From positions 16,054,521 through 16,118,520 of the forward strand of contig NC_092562.1 in the NCBI RefSeq assembly GCF_037975245.1: DNA of 64,000 bases. The letters are read 5' to 3'. A program made the translations under genes and the position numbers. Below the pieces are notes generated by a model. It made no database searches. It saw nothing but the letters and a program-made list of their open reading frames with translations, and was not told the DNA's origin. Positions within the stretch are counted from its first letter, which is position 1; every line of letters begins with the position of its first letter. The stretch comes from Apostichopus japonicus. Its lineage: Eukaryota > Echinodermata > Holothuroidea > Aspidochirotida > Stichopodidae. Shown in pieces: positions 33,801-46,379 of the stretch.

Positions 33801-36800
33801 TTAACATAACTTGTCGAGCAGTTTTCTGTAAAAAAAGAAAAATATGTGAAATAACTGACAGAGACTGATTGCAGATTTAAATTTGCATTTCAATAACACC
33901 CTCCCCCTTCTCCTCTTCCCCTTTCCCTTGTCAAGAAGGGCCAGATATTGGAGTCAATGGCAAATATTCTCTAAGAGCTTTGACAACTTTTGCCTCATTT
34001 TATGTACAGCCTTTTGCCTCATTCTATGTATTGCTTAAGATGCCATTCTTTTACATTGGATGTAGTGTTTTGTTAATTTACATTACAAAAACACTTGCTT
34101 GAATTCTGCAATTTCAACTACTATTCCTAGTGATCTAAATGCGTACACATTTCTGTATGCTTGCATTACAAAGCAGTAAAGAACTAAGTAATGAACCAAG
34201 TAAAGACAATAAGCCACTAGTGGTTAGTATTTTCATTTCATGATCACATTCCTTCTCCTGTCAAATTCTTTGTAGTATTTCAAGGGCGCTGTGTGTTGCG
34301 AGTTCCCTGACCCACCTCTTTGTCACCGATCACTTCTTCTTCCTTTTGAATCTACTATTTCAGTGAGGTCTGCAACGTCTTTACTTGAGTCCATTTAAAC
34401 TTTCTTGAATAAGTTTCTTTCTTATTGAGCTTTGCTTTCTGTTGCAGATACATCAGAAATGTTCAGTAATTATAGGACTGTCGGAGTTCTGAAACATGTG
34501 TGCTGTGAAGTTTTCATATTTTTTTTGGGCCCGTTATACTATGTTTTATTAGTGGATTCCTTCCATTTTATCTCGCAGATGAATTGGAGAAGAGGCTGCA
34601 GTCCACAGATAACAGTGTATTAGTTTCAAAGATACCTCATAGAGAGAGTTTCAGGAAGGAATCTGGAATTACAGACCAAACCGACGAGTCGGCGCCCTCC
34701 CCGATCCATCACACAGAGGAAAAGGAAAATGTTACAACTCACACGGTCAGCGGGAGAGAATTTAGCCTCCCCACCGACCACGACGTGGAAAATTTTTCAA
34801 TATTCTATATAGGCGCAGAATCATTAACGTTGAAAAACTTGATGATGTCTTTAAACAAGTGTCCGTTTTACACGTACGACCCAGAGACTAGGACTAACCG
34901 TAGAGAGACTCTGAATGTTAACAAACTCCTCATGAAGAGGTACTACATGATCGAAAGGGCCAAGGACGCAGGAATAGTCGGCATCCTGGTAGGGACGTTG
35001 GGCGTGGCAAAATACCTAGACATTGTCGGCCACCTGAAGACGATTATGAAGAAGGCGGGCAAGAAGTACTATACCTTTGCAGTCGGGAAGTTGAACGTGG
35101 CCAAGCTGGCCAATTTCATGGAAGTGCAGGCTTACGTTTTGGTTGCCTGCCAAGAGAATACTCTGATAGACTCAAAAGAATTCTACCAACCGGTGGTGAC
35201 ACCTTTTGAAATGGAGATTGCTTGTAATCAAGCCAGAGAATGGACTGGAGACTACACCACAGACTTTCACGATATATTACCAGGTTAGTATGCTACTAGG
35301 CTACTCCCTGAACTTAAATTTTGATTTCTTAGTCACAGCAGCCGTGAGTTTGGAGGTAAATTTATTTCGAACATTGTAATGAGGAATGTTACCTCTGCAT
35401 CCAATTTGCATTCAGTTCCTACATGCTATTTTATGAGATTCAATTTATTTGAATTTTCCCCTTTCTTTGTGAAACTTGAAGCAAACATGTGCAAGGTCAT
35501 CAGGCACACAATTAACAGAAAAGTACTGTTTTCTTCAGCATTTAGACCAGATTTCCTTGTTCAAAATGACCTGCTTTGAGATGATGAATGAACCATGTTC
35601 ATTTCTATTGTAATACTGTCACAAGCCTTGCGGTGAAAATTGAAGCAAGGAAGTGAGCGCAATGTCATATACGCACAATGAAAAAAAATGTTGGTTTTTT
35701 TCAAAGTATGGACCAGATTTTCTTCAAAATTACATGCTTTAGATGATGAATGAACCATGTTCATTTCTATTGTAAAACAGTCACAAGGCTTGCAGTGAAA
35801 ATTGAAGTAAGCAAGTAAGCACAATGTATATACTCACAATGAAAAAAAAATGTTGGTTTTCTTCAGAATTTGGACCAGATTTCAAAATTACATGATTTAG
35901 ATGATGAATAAACCATGTTCATTTCTGTTGTATAACCTTTTACAAGCGTTGCAGCAAAAGCTGAAACCATATCCAATCCAGGGTCAAAACAATCAATTGC
36001 AAATTGAAGAATAAAACAGCAGTTTTCTCAATTGTTTTATCATACCTGCTACCTATGAGTTCACTGTCGGTTAAAAATTGCGACAATTTCAAATGGCTCG
36101 TAGAAAAAGGAACTTACGCCTTACCAAAATATGCAGAGTCAGTCTTTGTTTTACAAATCAAACATCATTTTACTACTGAGTTATTGAAGAGAATGGTAGT
36201 CCACATAGATACAAAACACACTCAACTCAATCTCTTGCTGAGCCACGGCCCACCAAAACCCCATCCATCAGAACCGATACTCAGAATACAAGGTAGCATT
36301 GGAAAAACCTGTAGATAAAGTTTCCAAAGTCTGGAGAAGATCCTGCGACCCACTTGTGCGTCACGGCGCATATTGTTAAAAACTGTGGAGTTAAACCCCT
36401 GGCTAACTTCAAAAAGTATGGAAAGATATTGGGTGACCTTTGACCTCAGGGTAAAATGTTGCACCAATTTCTTCTTGATTTTTGTTCTGTATCAGTGACA
36501 TACACAATTAAACCTTGAATCAGGACTTGTCTGGACTGTTTACTTCAGTAGTCCATTTTATGACCCAACTAGTTATTTTAACAACCGTCAGCAAGAAACA
36601 AGAACTTCTAAAAGGAGCAAAAACAAGAGAAAAGAAGCTTTCACAGTCAATAAATTGGTCACGAACTGCATTTTCAAAGGTTCTATACAGTGTACTTGGA
36701 AAAAGAAAAATGTGAAGAAGTCATGAATTTATTTGAATTGGTAGTCATGAGGAAGTAAGTAAACAGATTGCCATTATCATCTCTGTTCATACAAGCCTGC

Positions 36801-39800
36801 CTCACAAATTCAGGGATGTGCTCAGGAATATTTCAGTGCCGGGCACATTTGTGCGGTAGTGTGATCCAAGTCCTGGGGGAGGGGTCTGAGGGGTTGGGGT
36901 GCCCCCTCCCTTCAGAAACTTTGCAAATGAAGTATGCTTAAATGGCAAATGATGCTATCTTTTTCCTATTCTGGCCATAACTTCTGTGCCAAGTATTCAA
37001 CCATACTGTGGTAACGGTAAAATTTATGAAATAAATCATCAACAAGAGTGCTGGGCGGAAATGTTTAAAGTACCGTCTGTGCAGGGCGGCACATCCTACA
37101 AATTATATTTGGAATATGAGGAGGAACAACCTGGCCTTGTGTGTTTTGAATGTTGAGTAGTGTTTTAGAGTATGTGGTTAGAATATCAAGAGTGGGGAAT
37201 TTGAATGGATTAAAAAAAAAATTTTAAAAAAAAAAAAAATATGAATGCATTAACTTAGCTGTAGCTTTTCTTGTAAACAAAGTAATTTAGCTTCCGAACT
37301 CACTGAATAATTAGTGCCAATAATTACGTACATACTCCTATTAACTAGCAAAAACTCTATGCCTGGGAAATTTGCAAAACTATCACCAACAAAGTACTCC
37401 TATTTCCTTATAAATGTCAGGTCATAATCTGTGACGAACTTTCAAAACCCAGGTATGGAGTACTTTTACAATTGATTTCAAGCCATTTACCATTCATGTG
37501 CATCCGACCATTTGTCACGGATGGATTGGGCTGCAATTGGTTTGTAAGAGAAGACAAAGGGGGGGGTGGTGGGGGGGTTGAATAGACTGTTTTCTGTTTC
37601 ACCAGTTAATAGCATTGAGTTCTTTATGCCCTGGGAAGACAAAAGTAGTGCATTATCACTCAGTTTCAGTTTTGTTATTAAAGTGTAATGTGGAATTAGC
37701 AGGATACACATTAGACTGTATTACTGTGTATTAATAGCAAGCGTGATAAAGCCAGCATTGCAACTGTGTGTATAGAGACACAAGTTTGTTTACATATATT
37801 TTGTATGTAGCCCATGGCTACGATACAGCTTTGTAATACATGTAACATTTCCCATTTGTTTCCCTTCATGTTGTCTGTGATGTAGTATGTTAATGATGCT
37901 TGTTGCAAGCCTGAGCAGCTCAATGGATGAAATATATAGCTTGAGACTGTTGTATGAACAAGGCCCTATCGCAGCCGTGGGGCTACATCTACGTACAGGG
38001 GTGCTCACCTGTGATAAGATAGCTTGTAGAGGTGTTACTCTCTCAGTCCTTCTAGCATATTATCTCTGGTGAGGGCAGCTTTTGTCTTGACTTGACATCT
38101 AACTTAACATGTAACTTGACATCTGTTAATTATTACAGTGACTTTCACAGAGTCTTTAAGACCGTATTTTGTGAATGAGGAGAGATTTACTGTCAACTAC
38201 CTATAACTGAAAGCTAAATTCTTGCTAGCCTTACCAACTTTTGCACTTTGCACATGTAGTTAGAAACTTAGAAACATGGAATGCAGATAAATTCATATTA
38301 AGCCTGTGGAGGCTCCTGTTGTTTTTGTTTTTAAGTCATAGAGTTCTTTCTGTTAAATCCATCTAAATTTGATATATATCTCAAGAAGAGCAACCTGCAC
38401 AAACCTACCCTGTGATTGCTACATATTTTGTGCTCAAACTATTAATCTTTTTTCATTCATTCTCTATCTCTCTTTTCTCTTTCCTTTATAATCTCTTTTT
38501 TGTTTTTGACAATCAAAAGGCTCAGACATTTTAAGTTTCAGTATTTGTTGATTGCAAAGTAAGTCAAAGTTCAGCTCGTTTTTTTTTAATGACCTGGAAT
38601 AGAGGGGGGTAGATATTTAACTTAACTCAATTAAATATAGACTACCCTTTCAGAAGGGTTCTACCTTGGCTGGATTCCAAATAAGTGTAAATAAGGAAAC
38701 TTTAAATTATGGAAGCATTTCCTTCTCATGTGACTATTGCCAGTTCACTAGGTGACTATAGATGTCATTCGTAAAGGTATATTCAAATAAAAATATAAAT
38801 ATAAAAATAAAAATAATTAATAACAGTACATTGTCAGCTTCTTGGTGAAATCTGTCACAATCTTGAATTGTTTGTTATAAATATCCCAGATTTTGGTTGA
38901 TTCTCCATTTTTATATTTTTAATTATCAGGTTTGCAGGTTGAATGTTGTTTCTAAGGTTGAGCGCTATGGCTGGGGCTAGGGCTGGGGTATATTGGGAAC
39001 TTTGCTCCTGCAGCGCTTCTGAGCAGTTTTTCTTTTAACTGGATAAAAGCGCTTTACAAATTCTTATATTATGATTATTTTATACTGCTAATATGTTTTA
39101 CTTTCCTTTCCTTTCCATTTTCTTTTTTAATACTCTCAAAGTTCTTCTCTTCTTTCTTCTCAATAGATTCTGAATACAGTATTAAAATGAGCGACTGATT
39201 GATTGATTGATTGAATTATTGATTGGGGCAATAGATTTAAAGTTTAAACTGATATTTCAATCAATGGCGTGTTCTATTGATTTTAGTGCTAAGGTACGGG
39301 ATGACTTTACAGGATGAAATTCATGTCAGTTGTTTAATATTTAAGCTTGGAGAGATGTACTCCTTGGTGAAAACAGGAAGTTAAGAATTTGTGGAATGTG
39401 GATTTAGTTCTTCTCCATCTTGTTTGTGCTATGATTTTCTCTAATTTTTTGAGTATGTAATGTAGAATTGTTTACATAGTACAAATGCCTAACATGCCAG
39501 TCATCTCTTTGTTGCCTTGAGTTAGCTAGGGGAGAGGGGGGGTGGGGGGTGGGGGTGGAAAATTGGAAATGTAACCTGAGGTTGTGAGCAAACAACAAAT
39601 TGACAGATTTAACACTTTGCAGTCAATGTTTAAACTGACCCATTTGAGCTAATTCATCACAATGAAGCTAACAATGAAAAAGGTGCTTAATTATAAAAAA
39701 GGGCCTGCACTATGTTGCAAAAATTGCTAAGTATTTTGTTATTTGTAATTTTGTGATAGTTTTTATTGTTTACAAGTTCACATGTTGACTTACACTGTGC

Positions 39801-42800
39801 AAGGCAGTCTTCATTGAATGTTGGTACCATCATATAATGAACAATGTTTCTTTTATATTTCACATCAGAGTACCTTGAAATATAACTATCCCTTGTCCCT
39901 TCTACTTCTTCCCCCCCCCCACCCCACTCCCACTTGAAGATTAAGTAAGGTATTTCAAAGGGCAAGTGCATATGTATATCACCAAAGTGAAGTTATGATG
40001 CATTCACTGGATGTGGTTAAATCCCAGCCATATAACCCTCTTTGAGATCTGATCATATCACAGACAGGCTGACAATCTGAATTTGAAGTGTTAAAATCGC
40101 TTGGAAAGCATCCAGGCATTTTTGTCTTGTCTGTTGCCCAGTTGGGGTTGAGCCAAGTGATTGTGTAACAGCTGTAGTTTTTAACCTTTGCAATATCCCA
40201 GGGTGTTGGATCTCTCATGAACCAATATATCCAACAATCCTAACACCTTCATGATCTTGTAATACCACTGCTGTGACTGTAAAACCATTTATAGGTCGTC
40301 AGTCTTGGTCCAAACTTTCAGCTGCCAAATTTGTCGAAAGTACATTGGAGGGAATTTGCTTGACCCTCCAAATTACTCCCAGACATTGGAAAGTGTTAAT
40401 ACGGCTCGGGAGGGGGGGGGGGGGGGAATGGGAGGAGCAAGAGGGTGACAGCAAAATAATTGTTTCAGTTTGACAATGGGTGGACGATTATTGGACTTAT
40501 TTAGGAGGAATACTTAAGACCTCTCAGCAAAGGAATTATCAGAACCCATGACAGGGGAAATTATACATTTGAAAATATTAAAGATATATATATTTTGGGG
40601 GGCTAGAACAGGATATGAACTAGTGACTCAGGATTATTAGTTCTGTGTTCTTCCACACTGGGCTATCCCAACCCATCCTTGGCCTTGGTACTAAACAGGC
40701 CATTTTCTTAGCTGGGATTATCAGTCCGAAGCCACAGTACCTTACTTGCATACCATTATAACCAGGAATCACACTGATACAACAGAAAAATAAAATTGAG
40801 CTTTAGGAACTTTAAGAAGCAGAGACAGAGTTGAAAAATAGTTACAGAGTTTTTTATTTCCCTCCTTTTTTCACAAAAGTAAAGTCGAAATTTTCATGCT
40901 GGATGACAAATATTTAATACATATTAATGTGCAATGTTAAGGTCAAAGTCACAAAGGGTGGTATATACTGGAGAATAACTATAAAACTGATCAAAATCCA
41001 AACTTATACTTTCCTTTGATATAAACTACTCTAGATATGATTGACTTGTCTTACCGGCCGGAGCCCTCAGTACTGCAAGGGGGAGGGGAGAGGGGTTCCC
41101 TTATTTTGGAACCCAATGATTAGAGTTCTTGTAAGTTACCCACACTCACTGACTTAACAACCAGCTAGATTTTATCATTGGCAGAGACCGTGGTTGTTTT
41201 ATCATCATTATTTTATTATTTTTAAATTCCTTGAACTTTTTTCAGTGAAGTTGTATATCACCCATTTCTTTACAATGCACCTGTGCCTAACAAGTCACAT
41301 AAGGCATAGTTAGTGTCTTCCCAAGAATACAGGCAGTGCTTAAAAAACAAAAATAGAATATTTGAAGATAGAATATTAGAAAGTAATTAAATTTGTGGTT
41401 TTGGAAACTTAAAATGACCTAATTTGAACCAATGCCAACATTGTTAGATACTCTAAAATGGCTTTGAAATTCAAGAAATCCTCAGTGTCGCTTCCTTGGT
41501 GGTTTGGTAATAATTATTACCCTGTTTAGGAGAAGGTTGCTCATAACTTCTTTGAGAAAACGTTACGTTCTATAATCTGTCCTTTATAGCTGCACAGGTT
41601 GACGATCTGTCAATGAAGATTTACAATTTTGGCATTCCATCAGAGTCTCTTTAATGTTCAATGTTGTGATGGAGCTGGATGTATGCCAACTACCCCCTGT
41701 AATATAAATCCATCTCATAGGTTTAGATTGCTCTAGACGCTCTCTCTCTATCTCTGTTTATTGCTTATCTAGTTTGTAGTCTACCACCTGTTTGTGTTGG
41801 CATGAAGTTTCTCTTGCATTCCTACAGTATGTCTAGTGATAACTTCCATTTCAATAAACCTCTAGCCCTTATGATCTTTTTATTAAAGTTAAAGACCTAT
41901 GTTCGATATATAGAACAGACAAGTTTAACGATTACACGAGTAAGAGGTATTCCTTTAATATCGAAGGACATCTCCGATTTGCCAGAGCAACATTTCATCC
42001 TCAAAAGTGTTAAAAAATTGAGAATTCCAAAATTTATCCATTTTGTTCAGAATTTGTATTATTATTTTTTTTTTACAAAATAGACAATTTGGATTAATTT
42101 CAGTCCATGTCTGTTAAATTTTTAATATTAAGCAATAATTAAACTAATAACATTCCATAGTCTTAACTCACAGACGCTACTATTATTAGTCAGCTTGGTA
42201 ACAGTGACTAATGAAAAGTAATTCAACCTCGCCCAGGGTAGCATTAATTTGCCAGCTCCCAACCTTCTTCACCTTGTTGTGTCATGCGTAACAATCCAAT
42301 ATTTACACCAGATGTGACATACCTCTAAATACTGTTTACATAATGGAAAGGAAACCATCTGCTCGAATTCTCATGTTTACCTCGTGCTCTCCCCGCCCCC
42401 CTTTTTTTCTTTCCCATTGTTAATATTTGTTTTGGTTTTTTTTTATATTTAATCTTTTATTGTTTTCTTTCTTTATTTTTCTGATATCCAGGTGCCTCCA
42501 AACACGTACCCATGCCTGATTCACCGCTACGTGAAACCGATGTCTCATTGATCACGGGCCGTTTGAGGTCAAATAGAATATCGGACGATGCCGACCTTGG
42601 CAATAACGACAGCGCTGTCGTAAAGAGAGAAGAGGCGTTGACAGTTGTGCTGCATAATACTGCAGGTAATTAACGATGTGTTTGCAACTTTATATCAGTA
42701 GAGAGATTCAATTAATTCATGTTGGAAACAACCATAGGGTGGGAGAGAGAGTGGGGGGTGGGGGAGAAATTCTTGGGGCAAAACAGGTGCTTCCAAATGT

Positions 42801-44360
42801 GTATACTTTTTTGCCTTCTTTTTCTTTGCTTTAGTTTAGATAAACAGAGGATGTATAAAGAAAGAAGGTTCTCTACATATTCCTAATGGTTAAAGATCCT
42901 AAGTATCATATTTTTTGATATATACCGATGAATTAGAAGACTTCCTGTTACCTTCAAGGACTTTGGCCATGGAACTTTATTTTTTGGGGAAAAAAGGACA
43001 TTCTTTCAGGAGGAGGTATAACAGAAGCTTGGGCGATTTTGCCATCATCCTGAAAACGTATCACAGCTAAATATTGAGATGCCCTTGGGAGTTCCTCCCT
43101 TCCCTTTACTACCCCATACTAACCCAATTTCAGCATGATGGGGTTAACATCAATATCATGTCCCTAGATATCCAGATAATATGTGGTCATGTTTTCAACA
43201 ATAGACAGATAGGATACCAGACTCTGGAGCTGTTACCCTGGGTTACAGCAGCCAGCATTTATGTATCATTTGAATTCTAAAATACGGGTTCCCTGCTCAG
43301 TGTGTGTTTGTAAACATATACTTGAAAGGTTAAAGTACTTCCATGATCTCCATGCAGAAATATCAGACAGTTGTTCAAGCCATGTGACTGAGATAATTGG
43401 CACTGGATCAATAGTGACCCCCTTTACATATATGGTAAAAGGAATGTTGTGAACAAAGGTCAAACTATGACCTTTATAAAACAGCATAGATACCCTGAAC
43501 TATTACAGTTGTGATGGAACAAACAACTATATCTGTTGTATTCCCCAAAAAGGTCTGGGGGAGGGGAGGGGTGGAGAGTTGGCATGGAGTAGTTTAGTGA
43601 TCAAATTTTGTGTAGCATTTTCTTGAAGAACAAAATAGTGTTGAACTTTGGTTCTTTATCATCAATACTGTTTTATAGTATACATGTAGATCTGTATATT
43701 GTCACTCGTATATATCCTAACATATGGGCCGTCCCGTGTGCCCACGTCATAATGTTAGGGAAAATTTTGTTGTCTATCGTCACAATGTATTTGTGATATT
43801 GTCTGAACAATAGATAGCAGAAACCATTGTAATTTTTATGGCTCCTCCCTATTATGTCACACACCTACGTATATTGCAGGCCTGCCAACTCTTCAAAAGG
43901 TGTAGACCTGGAGATTTCTAAAAATGAAATTCCTAGAGAGAGGTGCTGCCTGATTCCTGGAGGTTTCATAAAACATGTCCTAAAAGTTAAATAAAACTCA
44001 TTGTGTACTCTGTTTGACTGGGTTGTTTTATGTATTTGTTCGTTTATATCGGTATGAGAGATTTGGAGGTCATACTGTGAGGAGATACGTAAGTCGGAAA
44101 GTCCCATTGTAAAACTGTGAGTCCCTTTGTAAAACCGTTAAAGAGTTGGCAGATATGTATGTAGGTATGGTAGCTTAGTGTAGATTTGTACGTTGGTAGT
44201 ATCTTTGTCTTTTCTATGTTTTTCTGCAGGCGGTTTTCTGGCTGATCGCTCTTGGCAAGGTCTGGAGGCGGAGCTTGGTCAGACTGCGGTACAGGATGTA
44301 GTGGAGGGTACCCGTGGTATTGCAGCTAGTTACACACATGAAGAAGGTACCCCTGTCTGA
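30705..44360 (+). CDS. DPH2: DPH2, 2-(3-amino-3-carboxypropyl)histidine synthase subunit 2, 6 coding exons, 496 aa
   Basis: DPH2 partners DPH1 in the first step of diphthamide synthesis. The pair transfers a 3-amino-3-carboxypropyl group from S-adenosylmethionine to a histidine of elongation factor 2 in the cytosol, using iron-sulfur chemistry. The exons join in frame to 497 codons including TGA; recalled human DPH2 is 489 aa. Visible family blocks are [12 protein letters not shown] (48-59), GDTSYGSCCVD (81-91), [10 protein letters not shown] (104-113), [37 protein letters not shown] (Cys351), VSLITGRLR and the C-terminal [13 protein letters not shown]. Cys88/89, Cys110 and Cys351 have spacing like the cluster cysteines reported for yeast Dph2. 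That correspondence is recalled, not computed. The start at 30705 matches the short vertebrate N-terminus. The first intron is GC-AG. It is divergent from SMC2 and convergent with the MNK kinase. Confidence 0.95.
30852..31889 (+). other. DPH2 intron 1 (GC-AG), with interspersed repeat fragments
   Basis: CCTTAAAGTCAGTGGCATAC occurs exactly at 31031-31050 and 31761-31780. CACCCCCTCCCCTTAAACCC-type G/C-rich wording near 31330-31365 recurs inverted near 36875-36915. These look like fragments of a dispersed repeat. Confidence 0.55.
31890..32002 (+). CDS. DPH2: DPH2 coding exon 2 (residues 50-87)
   Basis: [20 protein letters not shown], then [10 protein letters not shown]. Acceptor CATCAG|GTT and donor GAAG|GTAAAC, phase 2. 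Confidence 0.94.
33574..33794 (+). CDS. DPH2: DPH2 coding exon 3 (residues 87-161)
   Basis: [20 protein letters not shown] and [13 protein letters not shown], which include three candidate cluster cysteines (88, 89, 110). Acceptor TTACAG|TTG and donor TCAG|GTAAAC, phase 1. Confidence 0.94.
34579..35283 (+). CDS. DPH2: DPH2 coding exon 4, 705 nt (residues 161-396)
   Basis: This is the largest exon of the gene. It begins [13 protein letters not shown], passes through a variable polar linker (about 180-230) and then the conserved [30 protein letters not shown] and [15 protein letters not shown] blocks. Acceptor TCGCAG|ATG and donor CCAG|GTTAGT, phase 1. Confidence 0.95.
35470..35965. repeat. 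Tandem array of roughly 160-bp units
   Basis: The landmark ATGATGAATGAACCATGTTC starts at 35581 and 35743 and recurs at 35901 with one change. A partial unit lies before 35581. Each unit contains GGTTTT...CAGATTT...AAAATTACATG-type wording. Confidence 0.85.
40599..40671 (-). mobile_element. tRNA-like SINE head (DPH2 intron 4)
   Basis: On the minus strand it reads GGGATAGCCCAGTGTGG (A-box), then AGTTCATATCC (B-box) and a closing TGTTCTAGCC. It resembles a decayed tRNA-Lys-like unit and is probably a SINE head rather than a functional tRNA gene. Confidence 0.45.
42492..42665 (+). CDS. DPH2: DPH2 coding exon 5 (residues 396-454)
   Basis: It encodes [20 protein letters not shown] then ITGRLR, matching the DPH2 VSLITGDLR block, followed by a polar variable segment. 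Acceptor ATCCAG|GTG and donor GCAG|GTAATT, phase 1. Confidence 0.93.
43877..44156. mobile_element. Degenerate hAT-like MITE (DPH2 intron 5)
   Basis: The left end CAGGCCTGCCAACTCTT and right end AAGAGTTGGCAGATAT form an imperfect inverted repeat. The flanks GTATATTG and GTATGTAG agree at 6 of 8 positions, as for a decayed target duplication. The right boundary is uncertain by a few bases. Confidence 0.5.
44230..44360 (+). CDS. DPH2: DPH2 coding exon 6 with stop (residues 454-496)
   Basis: It encodes [20 protein letters not shown], then [17 protein letters not shown] and TGA (44358-44360). The C-terminus matches vertebrate RSWQGLEPRLGQT...RRGIAIAYEDEG. The last codons are duplicated about 750 bp downstream. 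Confidence 0.94.
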
Positions 44361-44499
44361 ATCCCCACCCCACCCCTCCCTCCCCCTCCCCATACCCCAT
44401 ACCCCCTTCTCCTTCTCTATGCTCAATATTGGCTTCCAATCACGGACTAGAACTTAATCATTAGTGGTATATGATGTACAATATTGACCTTCTTCAAGT
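44346..44499. repeat. Local duplication, copy A (includes the DPH2 stop)
   Basis: It starts at the GGTACCCCTGTCTGA end of the DPH2 ORF and runs into a pyrimidine-rich stretch and GCTTCCAATCAC...GACCTTCTTCAAGT. It pairs with 45096-45210. Confidence 0.88.
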
Positions 44500-45095
44500 T
44501 TATTTCAGAGAAACGAAGATAAGCTCTGAAGTAAGAAAAGCTGTGGAATTGGCCATTGTCACTCAAGTCACAATTTAATATGTATTTTTATACAAAGCTT
44601 GGATGCACTCTCTTTGCATTCCTCTGGCTCTCTGTGTTGAAGACATTGTTTGTTTTATACTAATGTGATGTTCTCATTGTGTATCCTCACTCAGTCCACA
44701 TGAAACAAGCTGCACACTTATTAAAGGGTACCTGTCTCTCTCCCTCTTAAAGGGGGTGCTTTACTCTCCAGAATTCACCTGAAAGCAGAGTTGAAACAAG
44801 TCATTTCGTTTTAAGGTCAAGTTCCAGTCATTGCCAGTAATTTCCCGACTCAAGTTGACACACTGCCCTGATTCAATGAACACTATAGGTGAATAAGTTG
44901 ACAAACTTTTGAAATTTAGTGACTCAAGTCATGACTGGTATTGGAGGGGTTAGGGTGGGAGTGGTGTGTGGGGGGATCTAACCTTAACCTGTTTTGTGTT
45001 TATTTAAAGAAGATGGAGAAAGTTGCAAAAATCTTTGGTAGACTAATGAAGCTACTAAAGTAAGCTGCCTGTGTGTAATTCGTCAGTTTTCCCTT

Positions 45096-45210
45096 GGTAC
45101 CCCTGTCTAAATCCCCTCCCCCTACCCCCTTCTCAATATTGGCTTCCAATCACCTACTAGAACTTACTCATTTAGTGGTATATGATGTACAAAATTGACC
45201 TTCTTCAAGT
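45096..45210. repeat. Local duplication, copy B (GGTACCCCTGTCTAA...)
   Basis: A shorter copy of 44346-44499 with a contracted C/T-rich middle and TAA in place of TGA. Long identical blocks include CTCAATATTGGCTTCCAATC and GTGGTATATGATGTAC. Confidence 0.88.
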
Positions 45211-46379
45211 AGTAGGAGAACAAGTTTAATTTACTTCACTTCCTCACTTACCTGTTTCCCCACAGCAACTGCACTATTGCTCTACTAGAGTTACCTGGTA
45301 ACCATGGTAGCCGAGGAATGTATTGTATGCGCCAGAATAATTTGTTAAGCTTAAGTAAAACTATATGAAAGATTGGTTGGACCTGGTGGAGATGAGAATA
45401 ACACTTGAAATATCTGTAAATTTTTTTTTTCAAACTGAATAAATTCAACAATTGGAAACATCATATTTTTTAATGTGAATGTTTTCTTTGAAAAGTTCCA
45501 GGAGATGGTATAGTGGTATTTGCTGTTACTCTTGTTTGGTCTCCAATGTTAACAGTTTTGTTTGAAACTAAGCTACTTGGTACCAGGTAGTGTATACATC
45601 TGAAATTGTCAATAACACTTTGTTATGATAAGGTTCATAGCCAAACATTCCTACAGATGATTCAAATATTTAATTTATATATAAAATCACATCTCCAACA
45701 AACAACAGACTTCTTTGTTGTGTTTTCATGTATCGCTTTTCCATCTTTCTTGGGAATGAGTTCTCACAATCAGATTTCAGATTTTGACCTACTCGACCTT
45801 GGAATACTGATACCCTAGAAACTGTTTGGCAGTAATATTAGTAAACTTGTATCCAGTATTGTTGTTCATGGGAAATTTCACAGCAGTTATTTACAGAGAG
45901 GAAATATTTCATTTCTGTTGACAGGATAGAGGTTTAGATCTGTTTAATTTTGGTATTCCCACATGTACTATTGTCACATACATAGTGAGTGCCAAACTGT
46001 CTGATTCTCAAGGTTATACAAGGCCTCTCTCTAGTCTTCTTCTAAGAACTTCATGTAAGAACTTACTTGTCCAAGATACACTGTATCTGAACCCCAAATA
46101 AGAACAAACCAGACAGCCAGTGGGCTTATTGTGATTCCTTGCCAATTGAGATTATAATCCCAAGCTTTTGTCATTGTTGATTAAATTGATCAGCAAGGTT
46201 CTTTCACTGACTGTGGACCTACCTACTAAATATATGTTAACTTACTATGTTTATGTCTATTTTTTAGCAAAAATCAACTCAAGCCCTGCCCCCTAATAAA
46301 TGTGCATAATATCACATTGATCATACATTATCATGTACCAGCTATCTACCAAGCTTTACACAAAGTATGATTCAATTCT

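Larger units (their letters stand above)
35284..42491 (+). other. DPH2 intron 4 (7.2 kb)
   Basis: No exon-like sequence is recognised. It contains the roughly 160-bp tandem array (35470-35965), a dispersed-repeat fragment near 36820-36920, a poly-G run (40412-40426) and a tRNA-like SINE head (40599-40671). GATT and TAAA simple repeats occur near 38.8 and 39.2 kb. Confidence 0.65.

Noticed and set aside
34432-34578. Possible extra DPH2 exon before 34579
   Set aside because: Exon 3 (phase 1) joins directly to 34579 in frame, and this stretch has no DPH2 resemblance.
35561-35824. Minus-strand ORF of 87 codons with an internal repeat
   Set aside because: It is a translation of the roughly 160-bp tandem array.
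35470-35965. CRISPR-like array
   Set aside because: The units are long and diverged, with no short identical repeats and unique spacers, and the genome is eukaryotic.
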